Source: Myxocyprinus asiaticus
Taxonomy: Eukaryota > Chordata > Actinopteri > Cypriniformes > Catostomidae
Reading direction: 5' to 3'
Assembly (NCBI RefSeq): GCF_019703515.2
Contig: NC_059349.1
Coordinates: 27,772,744 to 27,836,743 of the forward strand
DNA length: 64,000 nucleotides
Of the stretch, positions 23,105 to 33,170 are shown in pieces. Below the pieces are notes generated by a model. The model was given only the letters and a program-made list of their open reading frames with translations. It was not told the DNA's origin and did not search any database. Each line of letters starts with the position of its first letter. Within the stretch, counting starts at the first letter, position 1. A program made the translations under genes and the position numbers.

Positions 23105-23285
23105 GAATGAGTGGTTGCATTCCAGCTCCTTTTATACCCGTATGTCTGGGGGAGTGGCATGCAAATTCCACTCGCCAATTCTCATTGGCCTTTTCTCAAA
23201 AGATCAGAGATGTATGGGGCTCCCAGGAGTGACCCCTAGTATCACTTCATCGACACAACGTCGAGTGAGTGACAGAAGGGGAACA
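23105..23285 (-). repeat. DIRS-A terminal repeat, 5' end of copy 2
   Basis: This is the complement of 21551-21733 with only scattered differences. It ends in GAGTGAGTGACAGAAGGGGAA. Confidence 0.8.
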
Positions 23286-23891
23286 GATGATGTTTTTAAG
23301 GTTAATGCTGTAGGTTTAGTTAAAACGCTTAATGTGATTTTCTTATGCTTCCCTTGTGGTAAAAACTATTTACTGCCAAAAACAACAACACCGTAATCCA
23401 AGGAGAAATACACTATTTAATGTTAAACATTTTCTCTCCCATAAAAATCCATTATAATGCATGGTTGCTTAAAACAGTACTGAGACTTGTACAGAGACAG
23501 TGGCCTTGTAAGTCCAAATTATAATTTTTTTAGATGTATACTAGTTTTTTAACACAGTAGTCATATACTGTCTAAAAACTGATGAACCCCATTTTTTAAA
23601 AAGGAAAGCCGGTTTATTGAGCTTTTAAAAATGGAAAAGGCTTAAACTTAATTATGGGGAAGAATTTATTGCAGCTCTTTTACTGTTGCATAGCATCTCA
23701 TGCCGGAGCCCCGCTGGAACAAAAAGTCCAGTTTTTAAAATTGGAATGTCCCGTATTTGGCTGGTAGAAAGCTGGCAACCCTAGCAACCGCACAACTTGA
23801 CTGCTGCTGCCATATAAGGTTGCAGATGTAGTTGTTTATGTAATGCAAATGTTAAAATGTATCGCTTACAAGTCATGCACTATAGTAAAAG
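23286..23891. other. Unassigned intergenic DNA
   Basis: AT-rich sequence. No coding or repeat family was recognised. Confidence 0.45.
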
Positions 23892-24319
23892 CAGTGTTGG
23901 GTGTAAGTAATTAGTAACTGTAATCTAATTACTTTTAGGCACAAAAAGTCATGCAGTACATTTTAAATTCTTGTAATCAGATTACAGTTACTGACTTTCA
24001 ATGAAAGTAATTACTTTTAAGTACATTTACTTGTGTTACAAATATTTCAAAAAAAATATTTGTGTAATACAATTAAATGTGAATTCAAATGTTCATATGT
24101 ACGTCTGTTGGGGTTTGCGGCAATGAGCAAGGAGAAAATAGACATTATTTTGAATGTTGAGTGGAAAAACAAAAAATAAATTGTGAAAGTCATTTTAAAG
24201 TAAAGTAATCAGTAATGTGATTACTTTTCAAATAAGTAATCAGCAAAGTAATCTGATTATACATTTAGAGAAATAGTTTGTAATTTATAATGGATTACTT
24301 TTTTTAAATAACATACCCA
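23892..24319. mobile_element. hAT-type short element with exact 8-bp target duplication
   Basis: The left end is CAGTGTTGGGTGTAAGTAAT and the right end reads TAACATACCCA, so the inner part of the inverted repeat (TGGGT) is present on both sides. AGTAAAAG flanks both ends (23884-23891 and 24320-24327). The right terminus lacks the last bases (complement of CAGTGT) although the duplication is intact. Repeated GTAATC/ATTACTTT words fill the sub-terminal regions. There is no ORF. Confidence 0.75.
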
Positions 24320-24327
24320 AGTAAAAG

Positions 24328-25570
24328 TTGTTTGATATCATAAGATATCTTTGTGAGAAGAACAGGGTGAAAAATAAGTGTTTATGAAGTTTTACCCTTG
24401 ATTTGTGTGAAAGTGAGTAATTGTTGTAGAATGAGCCACGTACTGTAAGAATCAAAGGATCCATGTAGAGGTATAGTTTCTATCAGACTCATAAGTGTCT
24501 GATTTGGAACACTCTACATAGGCAGCCACTCTGTGCCACACAAATAGCACTCTATAATAGCGAAAGATTCGACTTGCAAATGTTTTCAAATGAGTTTCAA
24601 CAGAGTTTGACATTAGCATGTTGCTAAGCTAATGACATATTAGTCTAATAAGCATAAAAATACATGGCACAAAATAATATTGGGTCAAATAATCCGTTTT
24701 TAACAGCACTGAACTATTTGTATTGATTCTTTTCAGCATATTTATAATCAACATCTGGATTTATCTGTTCACTGAGCTCAGAATTATTTCAACATTTTTA
24801 AATTGCCTGCTCTGTCAAGAACATATGGAATACTACCTTGGAATTTAGCTAAAATGAGGTATCTCATGAGGTAATTAAAGGCAGCATAATTAAGATTCCT
24901 TTTGGAACAGCCTTCATGTCTGGAGCATGCTTATGATGATTTAAAATGCTGCCTACAAGGTTCAAAGCAGATACCATGTCTACTGCAGTCTAAACTGAAA
25001 GTGAAAGTGTTTCCTTATGTGGCTGATTAGTCACACCTGTAATATAAAATCCAGTTTCACACAGGCAACTATATTTGTGAACAAAACATCCTCATTATAT
25101 GAAATGTTGAACATAGAAAATAGCTGTGTAAACAGTTATTTAATGCTTAGTCGCAAGGGTTTGGAGGCAGAATTTATCTCCCTCTGTAGGAAAATGTTTG
25201 TTTTTGCTCATCAGAGTCCTTAAACATCCATTGTCTCCTTCAGTCTAATTATTTCCTCTGCTTGGCTAAAGAAAAATATGCATGTTAGCTGCACAATAAG
25301 GAATGAATAATGGACATGCAGTGTCTTCTTAGCAAGACTGCTTAAAACAGACCTCTCTCTCCCTCATGTAAACTCATGACTATTTATATCTTCTAATAGA
25401 GCCAGATGATACTGCCAGAGGACTTGACCGCCCCCTCAGACGGCTGCACATATACTGCTTCAGACCAACACACTACATGCACACTCATTACTCTTGACAC
25501 TACCGTGGTGAAAATGCATTAGTAAATAATGAAGTGATACTCAAACTTTATTTATTTGTTATATTTTACT

Positions 25571-25572
<2 letters not shown>
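24328..25572. other. Unassigned intergenic DNA
   Basis: No gene or repeat was recognised. The frame at 25017-25223 has no motif. Confidence 0.45.

Positions 25573-25613
<41 letters not shown>
25573..25613. repeat. (CT)n microsatellite
   Basis: About 20 CT units directly follow the 3' end of the minus-strand LINE at 25614. On the LINE's sense strand it reads (GA)n and could be the expanded element tail. Confidence 0.9.
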
Positions 25614-25619
<6 letters not shown>

Positions 25620-26135
25620 CTTTAGTTTTATGGTGCTTTATTGGCATGATGAATATTTTGTACATTCGTATTGCCAAAGCATTTACAGCTGAGTTGCATA
25701 CAAATAAAACAAGTGCAAAACAATGTACATAATAAAATGAAAAATGATAAAATATACAGTGTATACTTGACAAATAAACTAAAAAGGATAATTTTACACA
25801 ATAAAAATGAAGTTAATAAAAATAAATATTACTTACTAAAAAGAATTAGAAAGAGCCATAGTAAAATATGATGGAAACACAGACTCAAGTCATTTTACTC
25901 ACTGTCCCTCGTTCTGTGGCAGACAGACACATATTGTGCTACTATCACACAGCAGTTCTTGAGTTCACCTAATAAGAAGAGCAGTTTTTCATTGTTTGTT
26001 AAATGTTCAATGTGTGTCTCAATTGAATTTTGATCACAGTGTGGACACAACCTTTCTTTCTGTGGCAGCCATATTTTTCTTTGTTTGCTCATTTCAATAA
26101 TTAGGTTGTGTCCACTGAGTCTGTGCCTTGTCAAG
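25614..26135 (-). mobile_element. LINE 3' end (non-LTR retrotransposon)
   Basis: The minus-strand frame at 26134-25895 reads RLSGHNLIIE... RLCPHCDQNSIETHIEHL. This resembles the conserved C-terminus of a group of non-LTR reverse transcriptases (RxSxHxLxIE followed by a Cys-rich ERLCxxC and an IExxxH stretch). It is followed by an AT-rich 3' UTR with TTTGGCAATACGAATGTAC and AATAAAGC, ending at the GA-repeat. Only the 3' end is present, the usual result of 5' truncation. It may extend up to about 26300. Confidence 0.6.
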
Positions 26136-26403
26136 GTGGCTCTCAGTTTTTTTATTTGTCACTGTACAGTTTTTTTTATCTGTGTACAGATAAAGTGCTG
26201 TAATTTGGCTGTACCTAATAAGATTAGCAGTATTGTTCTGGTCCAGGCCTTTAGTGTGACGACACACACACATATTATTTTTAATCACTGTTCCACTGAC
26301 CTTTACTAGATATAATTGGCAACATTTTAGAGCTCATTCAAGGACAGCACTGAGATAATGCACAAATCACAGAACACTCTATCTGACCTGTATGCAAAAC
26401 ATC
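26136..26403. other. Possible continuation of the LINE and junction to the DIRS block
   Basis: AT-rich sequence. No clear domain is seen. It ends at the DIRS-B terminal repeat starting near 26404. Confidence 0.35.
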
Positions 26404-26780
26404 TCAGTTACGTACGTAACCTCAGTTCCCTGATACGAAGGGAATGAGACATTGCGTGCTAACGCATATGGGGAGTTGTCCTTCCACACGACCTAGTTGA
26501 AACCTCTCTACAATAACGCCAATATTCTAATATTGGCTATGGTGTTTGAGCCCCACCTTTTTAGGCACGAAGCTGTCCGCTATAAAAACAGGTGCACAAA
26601 CACCATTCTTCACAATTTTCTGACTGAGGGACAAAGAGCGCAACGCTCGCACCTCAGAAGAACTCTGAGTCAATGTCTCGTTCCCTTCGTCTCAGGGAAC
26701 CGAGGTTATGTACGTAACTGAGACGTTCCCTTACGGCTCCGTACACTTGACATAGTGTGTTAACGCATATGGGGAACAGA
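26404..26780 (-). repeat. DIRS-B 3' terminal repeat and internal complementary region
   Basis: 26407-26420 is the palindrome GTTACGTACGTAAC, followed by CAGTTCCCTGATACGAAGGG and TGCTAACGCATATGGGGA. A second, mostly matching set of these words occurs at 26672-26776, partly inverted (GTCTCGTTCCCTTCG, GTTATGTACGTAACTGAG) and partly direct (GTTAACGCATATGGGGA). DIRS elements carry an internal region complementary to both termini, thought to template a circular intermediate. This arrangement fits it. A TATA-like motif (GCTATAAAAACAGG) lies near 26579. Confidence 0.65.
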
Positions 26781-27106
26781 ATCCCATCACACCGCACTAC
26801 ATGACATAACCCTACAGAGAGGACACATGATGCCGTAGTCCCGCAGGACGGCAACCGACATGAGTATGCCGCAAGTGAGTGACCCTCATGTTAGGCCAGG
26901 AGGGGAGCACTCAGAAGGAATATATGAACAATACAGTATGAATTTACCCCTTCACAAACCCAGTCGGGAAGGGAGTTTATTTATAATGAAAGTACTTTCT
27001 GGTAAATTACAACGGCCTGATGCAGGTGGTTGTGTAAAATGATGGGGAGCCCGTATTTAAGGGGAGGGGCATAAGTATATGTTTGGCAAACGAAATAGCA
27101 AGCTCT

Positions 27107-27541
27107 CTAAACAGAGAGGACTTGTGAAGAGAGGGACGTTATGTCTAGCTTGTAAAACCTTGCGAATGTGTTTTGAGAAGACCATCCTGCTGCAAAACAT
27201 ATGTTCGTCCATGCCCATGAGGAGGCCATGCCTCTAGTTAAGTGTGCTTTAACACCAATTGGGCAGATTTTACCCTGCGACTCATAAGCCGGGGCAATTG
27301 CATCAATGATCCAGTGAGAAGGTCTTTGGCTGGAGACGGACATTCCTTTCTTGCGTCCTCCATAGCACACAAAGAGCTGATCAGACAGTCTGAACCTGTG
27401 GGTGCACTCAACGTATGCGTGTAGCACCCACACAGGGCATAACAAATGCAAGGATTGTTCCTCATCCAAATAAAATGGAGGAGAGAAGAAAGCTTTAAGT
27501 TTAACCACCTGCACTCTGAAGGAGGTTAGAACCTTAGGCAC
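27107..27541 (-). pseudogene. DIRS-B tyrosine recombinase, catalytic part
   Basis: This 144-codon frame starts MPKVLTSFRVQVVKL and contains DQLFVCYGGRKKG, then VKAHLTRGMASSWAW with the H-x-x-R pair, and NTFARFYKLD with the predicted nucleophile Tyr. It ends shortly after, as in other DIRS recombinases. The enzyme inserts a circular DNA copy by site-specific-type strand exchange instead of DDE integrase chemistry. The C-terminal catalytic block is open and intact. The N-terminal part (27755-28180) is in another frame, with damage around 27545-27750. Confidence 0.75.
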
Positions 27542-27754
27542 ATAGTCTTTTCTGTGTTTGACAGTGGATTTTGAAAGACCAGGGCCAAACTCAAGACATT
27601 AATTGTCAATTGATAGTGCATTTAAGTCACCGACCTGTTTTACTGAGGCCAGAGCCAGCAGTAGTGTGGCCTTAATGGAGAGCATGTGCAAATCAACAGA
27701 GTCCAAAGGCTCGAAGGGGGGCCCTGTGAACATTTTTAGGCCCAAAGTTAGGTC

Positions 27755-28180
27755 CTAAGTTGGGACTGTAGCTGGCCGAGGTGGATTTAATCGTCTTGCT
27801 CCTCTAAGGAACTTTATGATTAAATCATGTTTGCCTATAGTGAGTCCTGCGTCTAATCGCTCTTGAAGAAATATGAGAATTTCATGTATGGGGCAGTTTA
27901 CTGGGTCTTTGCCATGTGAAAGACACCAGTCAGTGAACACATTCCATTTTAGCACATAGTGGCATCTCGTGAATGGCGCTCTGGCCTGTAAAATGGTGTT
28001 CATGACTGAATGCGTCAGTTCTGGCGCATTTAGCGCACTCCATTCAGGGGCCACACATGCAGGTTCCTCAGCTTGGGCTGGGGATGCCAGATTGTGCCTT
28101 GCACCTGAGAGAGGAGATCCCTCCTCATCGGTATTTCCCATGGCGAGCTGTATAACATCTCTGTCATTTCCGGAAACCAT
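27755..28180 (-). pseudogene. DIRS-B RNase H end and recombinase N-terminal domain
   Basis: The start (GNTDEEGSPLSGARHNLASP) matches the linker after RNase H. The segment APFTRCHYVLKWNVFTDWC... FLQERLDAGLT is the helical core-binding domain of the tyrosine recombinase, and DLIIKFLRGARRLNPPRP is its continuation. A short piece between LDAGLT and IGKHDL is missing compared with the family A copy. Confidence 0.65.
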
Positions 28181-28189
28181 GGCTCATTG

Positions 28190-28512
28190 GGCCATTTCAG
28201 CGTAATCAACAGAACTGTTTCCATGTCCACTCGGACTTTGCTGATGACAGAATGAAAGAGACGCACCGGGGGAAGCGCATACTTGCGTTTCGCCGGCCAT
28301 ACGTGGGCCAGCATGTCATGGCGACATATATACACCACTACTGTTGTGTTGTCCGAACGAATCAGAATGTGGTGATTCATAATATCGGAATGAAAAGCTC
28401 TCAAAGCTAGAAAGGCCATTTCGCACCTGTTTCCAGGTGTCGAAAGTCGGACATCATTACACACCGCGCCCCAACCTGTGTTGGATGCATTTGTGGTCAG
28501 ATGTGCACACAT
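28190..28512 (-). pseudogene. DIRS-B RNase H remnant
   Basis: The frame 28512-28030 reads LTTNASNTGWGAVC, ALRAFHSDI and LIRSDNTTVVVYI. These are RNase H blocks in DIRS order, but the first catalytic Asp position reads Asn here (TTNAS against TTDTS in family A). A deletion then follows, and sequence resumes at PAKRKYALPPV from the post-RNase-H region. The Asp-to-Asn change suggests loss of activity. Confidence 0.65.
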
Positions 28513-28518
28513 GAACTC

Positions 28519-29019
28519 CTAAAAAGGAGATTTACTGGCTGGGGAAAATGTGCTTTTCGCCAGTTGACAGTAGACCAGATTTTCCATATGGCAAAGCAGC
28601 AAGTCTCTGTGTTCGCTCAGTAGTGCCTCTGATTGGCTAATAATAACCAGTCGCTGAGGTAATTCAAAACATGCGTCCGTGTAATGTGACAGAGGGCAAT
28701 TTGGTATGTTCATAACATGATATAATACGCTTTGGAGTGGGAAAGCTCTTATTGAAAAGTGTGAGCGTCTCGTGCGAGCGCTGTACTCTTTTGAAATCTT
28801 GGTATGTTCATACATGAGTTGGGCATAACCATTTTCTTCCCCATGATCCACATTAGAGAGGATGTAATTGCTGCACGGGCGAGCTGAATAGGGTGCGTGC
28901 CAGGATTTTGACAGTTCATTATGAATGGGGAAGAACGGGGCAGAGCTATGAGACGTGGTCGCTTGACGGTGTTCGGACTGCAGGAACCATTCATCAAGGC
29001 GAAATTGTGTAGGTAGCAT
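28519..29019 (-). pseudogene. DIRS-B gag-RT deletion fusion
   Basis: The N-terminal half (DEWFLQSEH... FFPIHNELSKSWHAPYSARP) corresponds to the gag region around HEELMKSWGAPFTAWP of family A. The C-terminal part (QRLVIISQSEALLSEHRDLLLCHMENL) corresponds to RT just after the YLDD box. The join lies near 28720 and removes most of gag and nearly all of RT. It is an open 166-codon frame by accident of deletion. Confidence 0.6.
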
Positions 29020-29151
29020 CCTCCACTGACCACTCGCCTAATGCAGTGAGAGACATGACATTGTCATCATCCCCAGCATCAGAACCGCCGAACGAGATGA
29101 GGCTGTGCGCTCCTGAGGAGGGCCTGGAGCTCGTCACGCACATAATTTATC

Positions 29152-29225
29152 GGCATAGACACCCTGCGAGCCCCTCAATATCCATGCAGCACCATGGAGA
29201 TTGAGGGGCTCGCGGGGTGTATGCC
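29152..29225. repeat. 74-nt near-perfect hairpin in DIRS-B
   Basis: Left arm 29152-29186 pairs with right arm 29193-29225 around the 6-nt loop CAGCAC. Two mismatches and one 3-nt bulge occur in about 32 paired positions. The arms contain GCGAGCCCCTCAAT and its complement. Such a stem is not expected in gag coding sequence. Confidence 0.85.
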
Positions 29226-29349
29226 AGCACGAGAACCACCTCAAAATCATCCTGCTCAACCTCGCGGCCCCACCGTGCCTCCTCATGTGACCCCTCAGGT
29301 ATTACAGTAGAGGCGGGTGGGAGGGCATGGGAGGCTAAATCGTCTCAGA

Positions 29350-29592
29350 ATGAGGTCGATTCGTGAGCGCATCATCCTGAGACTCATGCCCCGCAGTGAG
29401 GGCAATCTGTCTCCATGAGAGCTGACTCTGTGTGGACGTGGCCCAGACAGTGAATGCAGCCCTCATGCTGGTCTGTCGGCGGGATGTGTCTCTCGCATAT
29501 ATATGTAAATACAATATACAGTTGCTTTGTAAGGATACACAACACCTGCCGAAGCGCTGTGGGGAATAAGGATGCTGAAGTGGCCCGTTCAC
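29350..29592 (-). pseudogene. DIRS-B gag N-terminal remnant
   Basis: In one minus-strand frame, translation near 29430-29475 gives GCIHCLGHVH, then DCPHC. This is the same Cys/His-rich arrangement (CxxCLGxxH...CxxC) as the family A gag N-terminus. The overlapping open frame in the track of this interval is in a shifted frame, indicating frame damage. Confidence 0.5.
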
Positions 29593-29734
29593 TAGCGAAG
29601 TGTCAAGCAGCGAGGTGGAGTGATGTTCGGTGGATCACTGCAGGGGAGCGGAGAGTCTTTTCGTTGCCATGAAGATTCTGCCCACTGACTTGTATAGTTG
29701 ACGGCGAAGCAGTAGAGGGCTTCTAGACAAGAGA

Positions 29735-29853
29735 TGAATCGCTGTCTTGAAGGAAGAAAATTCTGAGGAAGGGTGTTTGTGCACCTGCATTTACAGTGGA
29801 CAGCTTCGTGCCTAAAAGGGCAGGGCTCAAACACCATAGCCAATATAAGAACA
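29735..29853 (-). repeat. DIRS-B 5' terminal repeat, partial
   Basis: The complement contains words shared with 26500-26610: GCTATGGTGTTTGAGCCC, TTTTAGGCACGAAGCTGTCC and GGTGCACAAACACC. It stops at about 29853, where family A sequence begins. Confidence 0.65.
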
Positions 29854-30449
29854 CTGCGAGAACATGACCATGGCAACGTTGTGGTCGTGGCTTGCTTTCG
29901 TAAGAAATCCCCCCACGGACCTCCCATTCTACCATGGAGCTGGTAGAAAGACCACACCATCCCCCGGTGGAGGACCAGGTGGCGAATCTTTTGCTGCCTT
30001 TTTATTTGATTTTTGCCGCATGCCTAAGTGGCTGCGGTACCCAACAGTTCAGCAAAAGAGCGGTTTCCTCCTTCTCTGGGTCACATACCGGCGGTCTCCC
30101 CGCCCCTGCACGCCCAGCTGTGGCACACATCCTCCCCGTTGTGACAGTCTCCATGGGTTACGAGGACAGGCCTCTTCCTCCCCCATCCCAGGCTGTTCCG
30201 GGGGTGGTCACAAGGAGCCAGGTAAGTGCTTCAATATCCCTAGACTCAGCACGGCCACGAAATGGTGTGGCACCTCGAGCTCCACCCCGCCGCGAGGCCC
30301 CACCTGCCGGTACGTCCGACACCATTGTCCTTTTGGTCCCCCTTGCGTGGAACTTGGATGCGTGGCTTGCGCTTTCCAATCCGTCGCGATGGCTGGTCCA
30401 GACCGTCTGACTCGGCTACGCGATTCAGTTCACCAGGTGTCCGCCCAGG

Positions 30450-31089
30450 TTCAGCGGTATTCACTTCACCATGGTGAAGGACGAAAACGCTGCTACCTTG
30501 CGCGCGGAGATCGCTACCCTCCTAAGGAAGGGTGCGATAGAACCTGTCCCTCTGGCCGAGATGAAGAAGGGGTTTTACAGCCCCTACTTCATCGTACCCA
30601 AAATAGGCGGTAGGTTGCGGCCAATCTTGGACCTGTGAGTACTGAACCGGGCTTTACACAGACTCCCGTTCAAGATGCTGAAGCAAAAATGCATTCTGGC
30701 GAGCGTCCGGCATCAAGATTGGTTTGCGGCGGTAGATCTGAAGGACGCGTACTTTCACGTCTCGGTTCTACCTCGACACAGACCCTTCCTGTGGTTTGCA
30801 TTCAAGGGTCAGGCGTATCAGTACAAGGTCCTCCCTTTTGGCCTGTCCTTGTCCCCTCATGTCTTCACGAAGTTCGCAGAGGCAGCCCTTGCCCCGTTAA
30901 GGGAAGTGGGCATTCGCATTCTCAACTATCTCGATGACTGGCTAATCCAAGCTCACTCTCGGGACATGTTGTGTGCACACAGGGACTTGGTGCTCTCGCA
31001 CCTCAGCTGATTAGGGCTTCGGATCAACTGGGAAAAGAGCAAGCTCCTCCCGGTTCAGAGCATCTCTTTCCTCGGTTTGGAGTTGGACT
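30450..31089 (+). pseudogene. DIRS-A reverse transcriptase (copy 3)
   Basis: Blocks in order are AEMKKGFYSPYFIVPK (about 30558-30605), RPILDL, WFAAVDLKDAYFHVSVL with the first catalytic Asp, YQYKVLPFGLSLSPHVF, and YLDDWLI (YLDD at 30927-30938). Compared with copy 2, an ACCTGTGAGTACTG stretch near 30633 carries a stop (TGA) where copy 2 has an Arg codon. A second TGA at 31008 interrupts HLS-LGLRINWEKSK. The catalytic triad is intact. Two nonsense changes close the gene. Confidence 0.75.
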
Positions 31090-32201
31090 TTGACAGCGCG
31101 TCTCACGAACGAGCGCGCACAGTCGGTGCTGGCCTGTTTGAAAGCATTCAAACAGAAAACAGCGGTACCACTGAAACCCTTTCAGAGGCTCCTGGGGCAT
31201 ATGGCATCCTCAGCGGTGGCCACCCCGCTCAGGTTGATGCATATGAGACCGCTTCAGCACTGGCTTCAGACTCGAGTTCTGAGATGGGCATGGCACCGCG
31301 GGACACATCACGTGGTCATCACGCCGGTCTGTCACCGTCTTTTCAGCCCTTGGACCGACCTCTCATTTCTACGGGCAGGGGTTCCCCTAGAGCAGGTCTC
31401 CAGGCATGTCGTGGTCACGACAGACACCTCCAAAATGGGCTGGGGCACTATTTGCAACAGGCACGCAGCCGCCGGCTTATGGATGGGCCCGAGACTGCAT
31501 TAGCACATCAACTGCCTCGAGTTGTTGGCAATTCTGCTCACCCTGCGGAGGTTCCGGCCATTGATCCGGGGCAAGCACGTGTTAGTTCGGACAGACAACA
31601 TGGCAACGGTAGCATATGTCAACTGCCAAGGCGGTCTGTGCTCTCGTTGTATGTCACAACTCGCCCGCCGTCTCCTCCTCTGGAGTCAGCAGCACTTCAA
31701 GTCGCTGCGAGCCCTGGCGACCTCAACATTACAGCGGACGCGCTGTCATGGCAGGTTACCCTCAGGGGAGAGTGGAGACTCCACCCTCAGGTGGTCCAGC
31801 TGATTTGGAGTCGATTCAGACAGGCACAGATAGACCTGTTCACCTCCCAAGAATCCACCCACTGCCCGCTCTGGTATGCCCTGACCGAGGCACCACTCGT
31901 CATAGATGCGCTGGCACACAGCTGGCCTCCTGGCCTACGCAAATATGCGTTTCCCCCAGTGAGCTTACTTGCACAGACTCTGTGCAAGGTCAGGGAGGAC
32001 GAGGAGCAGGTCATCCTTGTAGCACCCTACTGGCCCACCCAGATGTGGTTCTCAGACCTCACGCTCCTCGCGAAACCCCCCCTCCGGCAAATTCCCCTGA
32101 GGAAGGACCTTCTTTCTCAGGGACGGGGCACCATCTGGCACCCACGACCAGACCTCTGGAATCTCCATGTCTGGCACCTGGACAGGATGCGGAAGACCTA
32201 A
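31090..32201 (+). pseudogene. DIRS-A RNase H and linker (copy 3)
   Basis: The domain starts in the frame 31090-31503 (PLKPFQRLLGHMAS... VVVTTDTSKMGWG with the first Asp) and continues in 31522-31803 (LELLAILLTLRRF with Glu; VRTDNMATVAYVN with Asp). It then switches frame near 31715 to the long frame ending at 32201 (DLNITADALSWQ, QIDLFTSQESTHCPLWYA, LRKYAFPPVSLL). The post-RNase-H segment is well preserved and matches the other DIRS copies. At least two frame changes are present. Confidence 0.75.
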
Positions 32202-32202
32202 G

Positions 32203-33170
32203 CGGTCTACCACCCGCGGTGGTAGACACGATCACTCAGGATAGGGCCCCCTCTACGAGGTGCCTGTATGCCTTTAAGTGGCGTCTGTTCGCTAAGTGGT
32301 GTTCTCCTAGATGGGAAGACCCCCAGAGATGCGCAGTCGGATCGGTGCTTTCCTTCCTGCAGGAGAGGTTGGAAGGGCGGCTGTCCCCTTCCACCTTGAA
32401 GGTGTACGTAGTTGCTATAGCAGCACACCATGACACAGTGGACGGTAAGTCCTTAGGGAAGCACAACCTGATCATCAGGTTCCTGAGAGGTGCCAGGAGG
32501 CTGAATCCCTCCAGACCGTTCCTCGTTCCCTCATGGGACCTCTCTGTAGTTCTTCAGGGTCTACAGAGAGCCCCCTTTGAGCCTTTGCAGTCAGCTGAGC
32601 TTAAGGAACTCTCCTTGAAGACTGCCTCCTTACTGCCTCACTTCCATCAAGAGGGTAGGAGACCTGCAAGCGTTCTCTGTCAGCGAAACATGCCTGGAGT
32701 TCAGTCCGGGCTACTCTCACATGATCCTGAGACCCCGACCGGGCTATGTGCCCAAGGTTCCCACGACCCCTTTTAGGGACCAGGTGGTGAACCTGCGAGC
32801 GCTGCCCCAGGAGGAGGCAGACCCAGCCCTGTCGTTGCTGTGTCTGGTGCACGCTTTACGCATCTATTTGGATCGCACACAGAGCTTTAGGATCTCTGAG
32901 CAGCTTTTTGTCTGCTTTGGTGCACAGCGGAAAGGAAGCACTGTCTCCAAGCAGAGGATCGCCCACTGGCTCATTGACACCATAGCTATGGCATATCACG
33001 CCCAGGACGTGCCGCCCCCGGTAGGGCTATAAGCCCATTCTACTAGGGGTGTAGTGGTCTCCTGGGCCCTGGCCAGGGGTGCCTCTCTAACAGACATTTG
33101 CAGAGCAGCAGGCTGGGCAACACCCAACACCTTTGCAAGGTTCTACAACCTCCGGGTGGAACCGGTTTCA
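32203..33170 (+). pseudogene. DIRS-A tyrosine recombinase (copy 3)
   Basis: The N-terminal core-binding domain lies at about 32230-32430 (STRCLYAFKWRLFAKWC, FLQERLEGRLSPSTLKVY). After a frame change near 32650-32720 the catalytic domain follows in 32721-33170 (VPKVPTTPFRDQVVNL, RISEQLFVCFGAQRKG). H-x-x-R is encoded at 33036-33047 (HSTR) and the predicted nucleophile Tyr at 33144-33146 in FARFYNL. A TAA at 33030-33032 lies in the same frame just before the H-x-x-R box, so the C-terminal catalytic part is cut off by one nonsense codon. Confidence 0.75.

Larger units (their letters stand above)
21534..23285 (-). mobile_element. DIRS-type retrotransposon family A copy 2, both ends plus RT only
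   Basis: The unit is bounded by inverted copies of the DIRS-A terminal repeat (21551-21733 and 23105-23285, near-identical when one is complemented). Between them, on the minus strand, are the gag N-terminus (22949 to about 22760), a short linker and the reverse transcriptase (about 22560 to 21745). RNase H, tyrosine recombinase and most of gag are absent: gag is joined directly to the pre-RT linker near 22750, and RT directly to the 3' terminal repeat near 21745. At 1.75 kb it is a compact deletion derivative that keeps both termini. Confidence 0.85.
26404..29853 (-). mobile_element. DIRS-type retrotransposon family B (minus strand, internally deleted)
   Basis: Minus-strand order from 29853 is a partial terminal repeat, gag pieces (29590-28760), the end of RT (about 28720-28519), RNase H (28512 to about 28190), tyrosine recombinase (28180-27107), then a 3' region with an internal complementary segment and terminal repeat (26404-26780). 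The sequence is clearly different from family A though collinear with it. Gag runs straight into the last part of RT near 28710, so most of the polymerase is missing. On the high side it abuts the plus-strand family A copy at about 29854, with its 5' end cut. Confidence 0.8.

Noticed and set aside
27107..28180. Phage-type integrase acquired by transfer
   Set aside because: The tyrosine recombinase sits after RT and RNase H in a DIRS element with DIRS terminal repeats, so it belongs to the retrotransposon.
29864..30613. 249-codon plus-strand frame in DIRS copy 3 as a separate gene
   Set aside because: It is a mixture of gag-end and pre-RT sequence read in a frame that does not match the family protein; only its last part overlaps the true RT region.
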